This document shows positions 53,901 through 62,900 of a stretch of 64,000 bases of DNA, piece by piece. The DNA is from Bacteriovoracaceae bacterium (GTDB lineage Bacteria > Bdellovibrionota > Bacteriovoracia > Bacteriovoracales > Bacteriovoracaceae). The translations under genes and the position numbers were made by a program. The stretch spans positions 1-64,000 of the forward strand of contig JAMPXB010000020.1 of NCBI GenBank assembly GCA_023701435.1. Reading direction: 5' to 3'. Numbering within the stretch: the stretch's first letter is position 1; each line of letters starts with the position of its first letter. Below the pieces are notes generated by a model. It was not told the origin of the DNA. It made no database searches and was given only the letters and a program-made list of their open reading frames with translations.

Positions 53901-56900
53901 TACTGCTGACGTCCGATAGTATTTTGCGATTCACCACCATTTAAATTATCTTCTAAGCGTTGGAAGAAAAAACTCTCGCCAACCTTGGCTTCACTCTGAA
54001 CAGTGGCCACAACATTGACCTTTTTCAGTGGCAATACAGCAGTAAGAGAGTTCAAATAGGGATCGACGAACTGACCATTGTCAAAATTCCAGTAATAGTC
54101 GGGAGTCGGAGCGACCACCAAGTTAGGTGTGAAGACATCGATCTCCTCTAGCTTTTCTCCTTTAAAATACAGATAGGCAACCTGAGCATCGGTTAAGGCG
54201 GAATCATACATCACCAGTTCATCGTATGAACCTGGTACTTTACCCATGATCATCTTACCGGTATTCGCATTCAAGTTGGCGGTACCCACTAAATGAGAAG
54301 AGTCCAGCCAACCATTGAGGAAAATTTTAAGCGTGTTGTTGTTTCTTACTACCGCAATATGATTCCACTTCAGCGGTGTCAGCCGGGCAGAGCTGCGCTT
54401 GATCCATTCGTTTCCGGCAAACGTTCGCACTTCAATCGTATCAGTAATCGTCCGAATGATCCGGAACTGGCCCTGATCCAGCAGGACTTCATCGATACTT
54501 GTGGCTTCGTCTGCTTTGTACCAAAAAGAAGCAGAATAATTTTTTACCGCATCGTAATCAGCCCGATAAGTCAGATCCAATGGATAGCCATAACCGAGAG
54601 ACTCCGTCCTTCTCCAGGAATCGCCTCTCTTGCCGCTGGCAATCGGAGAATAAGAAAGGGAATATTTAGTTCGAATGTGTTTGGTTCCCGCCTTATCGTA
54701 GAAATACCAAAGACCATTTCTATCAGCAGCATCAAAGGTGTAATAGGCCAGTGGCTGTATCAGCGCTGGCGGATCATAAGTGAAGGTAAAAGGAGTCGGC
54801 GTAGATATATCACCTTGCTCGTCCCGGAAATAAACATTGATGGTAGCACTGCCTCGATTCAGAATTGAAGACATTACGTAGGCTGCATCCAAACTACAGA
54901 ACTGCCAGCCGACATCATCCTTATTTGGGGCGGGATCTGTACCAAGGTTGACGTAAATAGCGTTGATCTCTACGCCGTTAGCACCGGTACAAGTTGGAAT
55001 GGTAAAATAGGCCCATGGCATATTGGATGTGGTCAGTCCATCGGCAAGATAAATTCCAGGATCACTCGGAGCAATACCATCGGAGATCACATCCGGCAGG
55101 AAGTTACTGCCATATTCATAGACATAATAAACTTGCTGTTCAGTCAGAGGAGCATGCCAGATCTGTACATCATCAATGACTCCACTAAAAAATGAGCCGG
55201 TGGCAGGGGCATTATCATTGTCGGTCTCTGCACCGATAGTCCAGTGACTAAAATCATCGTGATAAATCTCATAGCGGTCAGCTACAAAAAAAGGAATCGC
55301 GTATTTTTTCACAAAAACGCCATCAAGATACAACTTTAAGTCCTGGCCATCATAAGTTCCAGTCACATGATGAAGGCCGGTACTATAAATATTGGTATCA
55401 ATGCCCGCAACATAAGTAACCCGTGCGCTGCCTGTCCAGGCGGTGACATAAAACTGCAATTCTCCATTTTTTATTCTTAGACCACTTCCCGCGCCCTCGG
55501 CAGTAGTGAAATATTGGTTATTTCCCACGATATGGCGATGGAGGGTTTCTCCTTTTTTAAGCTCAACCCAAGCGGCAATCGTTAAGTCATACATCGGATT
55601 GGTGGCAGCATTGGGATGGATGGAGATGAAGTTTGTCAGACCATCAAAATCGTAACCACCTTCAATCGCTGACTGTGATCCATTGACATTGCCGATGCGA
55701 TAAGAAGGAGTAAGCGGTGCCGCGCCGGAGAGATGATTGACCATCAATTCTAGTTCTGTAGCATTGTTAATCTGCTTAATTTGAGCTGTCTCATGACCGA
55801 TTTTTATCCGGTCACCGACACTCAGATCGGTTGTAAACTGTGTCGCTGTGCCGGTTACAATCGCCGTGCCGGGGGAGATCTCCACCGTGCCCGTAAGCTG
55901 AGTGACGGTGGTGGTAGGGGCCATCAACAAGTCCACCACTCCATCAGACCAGGATAGTGATTCCTTGATCGCAGTTCCCACGCTATGACCGGCAAAATCC
56001 GAATCAAGAGTCCATAAAACTTTAGGCCGGGGAATGTCGGTCACATAGGCCGGGATTGTGAATGCTTGACCAAGGGTTCGCGGGGTAGCACTCACCGAAC
56101 CGGTAAAAGTTTTGGCCCAAACAACTGGAGTGACCGTAGAACTATCTGTGAGTGGGGCAGATAGTATACCTCCTGCCATGGTGTTACAGGGCTGCCAATT
56201 CTCATCGTTGGCAGCAGGCGGAGTTATGGCATTATCATTTACGAGTAGCATGTTGGTGTCAGTACAATCAGAAGCAGTAATTTTCAGACGTGAACCAAAA
56301 GATTTTTTACCCGGCTCATAAATCGTATATGAGGTCCCGGCCGGAATATCAGCGACCAAAGATGGCGTATAAAGACGATTCCCCGCCTGGATAAAGTTCG
56401 TATAGATATCGGTGACATGGTCCGGATAAAGAGCGGTATCAAAAATCGCCACTTCATCAATCACTCCGCGAAAGTAACCGCCTATAGGCTGCTGGAAATC
56501 TCCCACTTTCGCTCCGATAATCAATGAAGTATTCTTAACAGCGTCGTAGGTGATCTTGCCCTCATACTCCAGATCTTTCTCTTTTAAGAGTATGGCGTTT
56601 TTGTAAAGTCTCATAAAGCGACCGTCAAAAGTTCCCACGATGTGCATTGGTCCGGTGCCTAATTGATTTTGAGGAAAATCAATCAGTACGTCTTGACCAT
56701 CTATATTCAGGATAAATTCAAAAAATTCTTCGTCACCCAGACCATTAAGTATACAGCCACCATGAGCGGCGGTAGCATCAAAGGGATTACTAGGTGTACA
56801 GGACCAGCGGAATTCAAAACCTTCATGACCGACACTGCGATTACTGATTAAGGTATCTGCATTGCGATCTAAATACGAGCTCGGTACGTTGACCCAAAAA

Positions 56901-59900
56901 CTCACCGATAGTTCGTCAGTCGGCTTAATTCGGGCATCATGCTCCACTTCTACGTACTTACGGGCACCATCAAAATTAATGCCCTTACCTACTCCACCGG
57001 CCACATAATCTGCCCCCTGCACACCATAAGTGTGAGCATGGAGCAGATTGACCGGCTCGTAGTTTTTCATTCCTACTAAAGTGTCATCGTCAAAATCCCA
57101 ATAGGCCACCGGATCCGGACGGACAGGAACATTGTAGGCCACTTCAATCTGCTGCCCGTTGGAAACATTCCCGTGGGCATCACGGTAGTAGAAGTAAACG
57201 TCATTAACACCTGGATTAAGTGTGGGACTGCGAAGATAGGCTTCTGCCGTGGTACAGGCCTGCCAACCCGGATCATCAAAAGCGGGGGCCACCGGTGACA
57301 AGCTGATGTAGATCCCATTTATGTCATTGCAGTCATCAATGGTAAAATAAGGATTACTATTATCTGTCGGCCAGTTAGCACCAAAGGTTGTACCAAAAAC
57401 ACTGATGTTTCGACCTAAGGCCGGCGGAGTCAAATCTGTTGGATTAAGAGCATCTTGATAACGACGGAGCCAGACGATGATTTCTCCTTCCGTCAGAACA
57501 CGGTCAAAGACCATGAACTCATCAATCTGACCGATGACTCCGGCCCCGACAGTAAAGCCGCCAATACCATTCATGTTTATAATTCGTTCGGTGTTGGCGG
57601 ACCAGTTTCTTGCTCCGACATTTTGAATCGCAACCAGCGTAGCATCCAGATAGAGCCGTAGATCAAGTCCATCATAACTGGCCACCACGAAGTGACTGCC
57701 GGTTTCGATGAGGGAGGTTGGATAGATGACCTCCGTCAAGACCGTCGCTCGCTCATAACTACTAACTGTTGGAGTCTTCACTTTGAATTTCAAAAAGCCA
57801 TTTTCCAGCAACAGGGTCGTATCATCAGCAGCGGCTGAACCGGATCTGGTAACAATCAGTTTAGTGCTGCTGTCTCCTTTTGTGAGATCCACCCATAAAG
57901 CAAAAGATAGTCCAGCACGAAGATCAAAGATTTTTGAGGTGCTGGAGGTAACACTTTGCGAGGCTAGCGTGAAGTTCAGAGCATCCCCATCAGCATTAGC
58001 GACCCGAAGCGGAGTTCCTGCTCTGGTGCCCCGGTTGTTGATGATAAAATCATGCTCAACCGTGTCAGCATGTTCCTCATTAAATGAGAAATAAGTAATT
58101 GGTAACACCAGATCATAGTCAAACAGTACCGGTAGGATCTCCTTACGGCCGGCAGCTTGAGAAATAATTCCATCTGAATTTTTGGCGTAGACATCTACAA
58201 AGGTGGTGCCAATGGGAAGCTTAGTGGACAGGATGGCCCCTTTTTCGGTACGGCAATTGCGCCAATCAGGATCGGCCTTATGTGGTACAGCTGCATCCTG
58301 AGCGGTCACAAAAATATAAGGAGTATTTGTACAATTGAGAATGGTCATCCGCGCCCGTGAACCAAAATTATCGTAGTGATAAATGAAAGCATTATCCACG
58401 TTACTTGGAGCGGCCAAAGGAGCATAAATATGGGAGTTCGAGTCCGGTGCCGTAAAAGCAGTTAGGACTTGTGCAGGAGAAAGATCAAATCCCCAGAGAG
58501 CAATCTCATCCACCATCCCATTGAAGTAGGAAGAAGGATTAGCATTTACTTCCGATTCAGCACCAATGCGGAAGTCGGTTATGGCATCGTAGCGAATAAA
58601 ATCTCTTTCCATTAACAGGCCACTACTGCCTCGCTCAACACCATCGATGTAGAGTTTCATTTCCCAACCAGTAAAGATCCCCACCACATGATGCCAGCCA
58701 GTAGTGTAAGTACTAGTGGCAACACTCATATTGACAGTACCGGCAATATCCAACTCATTCGTCAGCCGTAATTGACCGCCGGACATGTAAAGCTTGTAAC
58801 CATTCCGCTGAGTCGCGCTGACGAATCGGTGCTGATCAATTAGCACCTTAGTGGCAGTGTCACCAGAGGTTAAATAAAACCATCCACCTACTGAAAAATA
58901 ATTCACCGGCCGAAGTAGTTTGGTGGAGGTTGCTGACAAGAAGGCGCCATTAGTTGCAGAAGTCGCGGCGAGATCAATTCCCTCATTAACTTTACCCGCC
59001 ACGGCTTTGGCATTTGGGTTAAGCGGAGTATCGATATTCACCATTAAAAGATCATGAACCTTATCATCAATCGTTTCGCGGGAATATTTGGAGATACTGT
59101 GTGTGGCATCCAACGGCCAGACCGCATTGGCCGAAGGAAATAGTCCATCGATAAATTCCACCACCAAATCAGCAGAGACTGGCGTGACGTTACCGGCCAG
59201 ATCTTTAAACCAAACAGTAATGGTATGGCCGCCCGGCGTGAGATTTTCCAGACCGAACGAACCCAGCCGCGTTCGGCAGGATTCCCAACGCTCATCTTGC
59301 TTATCAGGCATCGTTCCTTCATTGACCAAGACTCCGGAAATCACATCTCCCAGTGGACTGGCAAGGTTGCAGGAACTAAGTGAAAAATAGGCCTTATTCG
59401 AGAACATGCCCGGACGTGTATTCTCCAGAGTTAGAAGCGGCAGCGGTGGTGGCGCTACATCGGTTTCATACAGAATGTCGGCACCGTTATGATACAGCGA
59501 AGAGACTTCCAGTTTACTTAAGTCATTATCCCAGATGATTATTTCATCGATTTTATTTTCATAATAAGAGTTATCAGTTATTACACCCGGAGCAACGGAA
59601 ATCATTGCCGGACACATGTTATCATCACGATACGTTTCCCAGCGGGTTGGCAAACTTGTGGTCGAAGCCTGAGAGCCCACGAAGGTGTTGACCCCTGACT
59701 CATAAGTAATCTGTCCCGGTGTGGGTAAAGAGAAGGACTTAACAAAAATTCCATCCATAAAGAGTGAAGCTTTTTGGCCATCAAAAGTTCCCACCACTAA
59801 GTGCCAACCGGTAGCGATATTTTTGGTTTCCAGATAAGGTTCCACTATTCCGGCGGTGGTATTGACGGTAAAACGCAAACCTTTATCATCCAGATTGGCC

Positions 59901-62900
59901 GCCTGGATTCTGAGCGCCCAGCCTTTGCCATTAACCATGTTACTGACGATGTGCTTGTCTGGCGAAGAAGAACTGCCAACGATGTACACCCAAGCAGCTA
60001 CCGAGAGCTTATCCAACGGTTTGACCTTGCCGTTTTGCGGATGATTCGCACGCAGGATAGTTGGCCTTTTTTCACTGCCTTCAAGCCGGAACTGGAAGGA
60101 CTCCCGCAGTACTCCACTCTGATTGGTGAGGAGCACACTATTATTAGGATCATGACCCTGCAGGTAGCGGCAGGAACCATCATTCAGAGCGTTTAACAGA
60201 GTCTCACTCTTTAAGTTAATCTGGCCTAAACGATCAAAAGCCGTACGACTGCCTGCCAGGTAGTGGTCATTATCAAACGTCCAATGCACCACTGGTCGCG
60301 AGATCGGCTTATCATAAGGAGTCGTAATAGGCACATACTCAAAAGTACGAGAAATGTTCCCATAATTGTCTTTAGTCCAGAGCTTTCCAAAGGAATCGGA
60401 AGTTTCTAGTTCTTTGGAAAGAAGACCTCCGACCAGGATGTTACAGCGCTGCCAGTCTGGATCGTTCTTATCCGGTGGAAACTCATCTTTTGTTACGATG
60501 ATGTAATCCAGATCGGTACAACTACTGACCGTCAAGTTTGCGCGCGAGACCAGCGAATTGTAATAGGTAATATTAAGATTGATCGGTATCTCGGGTGGAG
60601 TCACCTTATAGTAGACCTGATCCTCTTCTACACCGCGGTCATAAATCTCCGCCACTACGGTATCAGAGAGGGCCACATTCCAGAAAGCGACTTCATCAAG
60701 TTCACCTGTAAAAAAACTATTGTTATGACCACTTGTCACCGGAGCTCCGGCGGCCATCACCAGCGAGTTTGAGTTATTGTAATCAATGCTCTTATCAGTA
60801 GCTGCGACACTCACCGCCGGAAGAATTTCCTGACCATTTACAAATAAGCGCAAAGTTCCGTTGTCATAAATACCCACAGCATGATGCCAGATATCATCGC
60901 CAAAAGCGGCGGTCGGTGTACTAATCGTTTCCACCACTCCATCGACTTGAACCCGAAAATGAAGTTCATTATTCTGAAGCACCAGTGCATAACCGCCATC
61001 ATTTAAATTTCCTACCAGCACCCTTTCAGCAACTCCAAAACTAGGAACTTTAAACCACACTGAGAGAGTAAGCTGATTTGTCGGCTGAAAAGAAGCATCA
61101 AAAGGAACTTCGATAAACTGATCGCTGCCATTAAAGGAGCGCCCCTCGTCCACTTTACCGGTAGTAGCGACAGCTCCGGTGATCATCCCGTCTTTGCCAC
61201 TAACCACATCGAAGGCCGCAACGCCATCGACATTTACATTATCAAGAGTCCAATAGGAATTGGGATCAGGGATAGTAAAATCATATACAAAGTTCAGGTT
61301 AAGGTTGGTACTAGTCAGTGAAACATTGCCGGCCATGTCTTTAAACCAGACTTTCACATCATTTGACCCAGTCTCCAGAAGTGGCGTTTTAACTCTATCA
61401 CCACTCTCCGAGCAAGCTTGCCAATTGGCAATATCCGCCAGTGGCGGCACGTTACTTAAAGTCACATAGACTGAAGCAATATCATTACAATCAGAAACAT
61501 TTAAGCGGGCAATCGGAACTCCGACAGTGTAATCATTATTCTTCGGTGTCACAGGTACGCTGTCTGGTGGAACAGAGTCTTGGCCGTTAAAAAAGTCGTA
61601 TATCGTTTGGGCCGTTAGAGCATCATCCCACACTACCACTTCATCCAAAACTCCATTAAAGTGCGTGCCGGCCACTGGTCCAGTATTACAACTTGCTCCC
61701 GCACCTACCATGAATGACCCCAGGCAATTGTACTGAACCGCCAGATTGTTGGTGTAGTCTTCAGCGACGTATAGACCACCGTCGATGTAGAGTTTCACAT
61801 AACGGCCATCGTAGGTTCCGATGATATTATGAAAGCCCGAGGAATAGGCACTGGTTGGAATGGCGGCATAACGAGGACCACCGCTGGTTTCCACTACAAA
61901 TCGTAGTTCATTGGCCACCTGATCGATTTCAATCGCGTAGCCATGGTTGGTAGTGCGGGTACCCGCCAGCACTTGTCGGAGGTTATTGTTTTGCACTAAA
62001 TTCACCCAGATCGACATCGTGAGCTTCTCTGTCGGTTGGGCGTAATAAGCGTATTTCCTCTCAATAAAATCCGAGGAAGCGCGTACAAAGCGGTATCCTT
62101 CATTCTGGATTGCTGACTGACTGGCATCGGCCCCAACTGCAATAGCATTATGACCGGAGAAGAGGTCAAAGACACTGGCGATGCTGGTATGGTTGTCATC
62201 CAGCGTGTAATACATTACCCCTGGAGCCTGATATGCAATGTCGGTGATGATAGTATCAAGTTTATAGTAGCCGCTTGAAATATTATCGTACTCATCTTTA
62301 GTCCAAATCTTTAACTCATGAGGACCTTGTGAGAGATTTTTGTGAATAATCCCCCCCTTGACCGTATTACAAAGCTGCCAATCCGGACTATCCACCAGCG
62401 GCGGATGGGTAGTTTCATTGATGTAGATAAATTTAGCATCCCCACAGTTCGGTAATGTGATGAGCGCGTTTTGTAGAAACTCTCCGTAAAAGGTGGCATT
62501 GGTAATAGCGGCCGAAGGAGTGGAGTCCTGACGTACTTTATAGTTATTATAGGAATCAATGTAGTGATCCAGTACCATCTGATCAGTAAAGTACTGATTC
62601 CATACCACCACTTCATCAAGCTTTTCAGTAAAGAGTCCGCTCGCCAACGGATTACTGCCGGCTCCGTCAGTTAAACCGCCCACAACAAAGAGCTGAGACG
62701 ATCCATAGACGAGATTGGCAGCTGAGCCAAGATCCAATGTGGCGCCCACTTGTTTGCCATCGAGATAAAGTTTAAGATAACGACCATCAGAGGTTCCCAC
62801 GATATGGCGCCAACCACTCTCATAACTGGAAGTCGGTACTGAGACTACATTACCTTCACCGCTGGCATAAAACTGCAGGTTGCCGCCTTGAAGCTTCAGG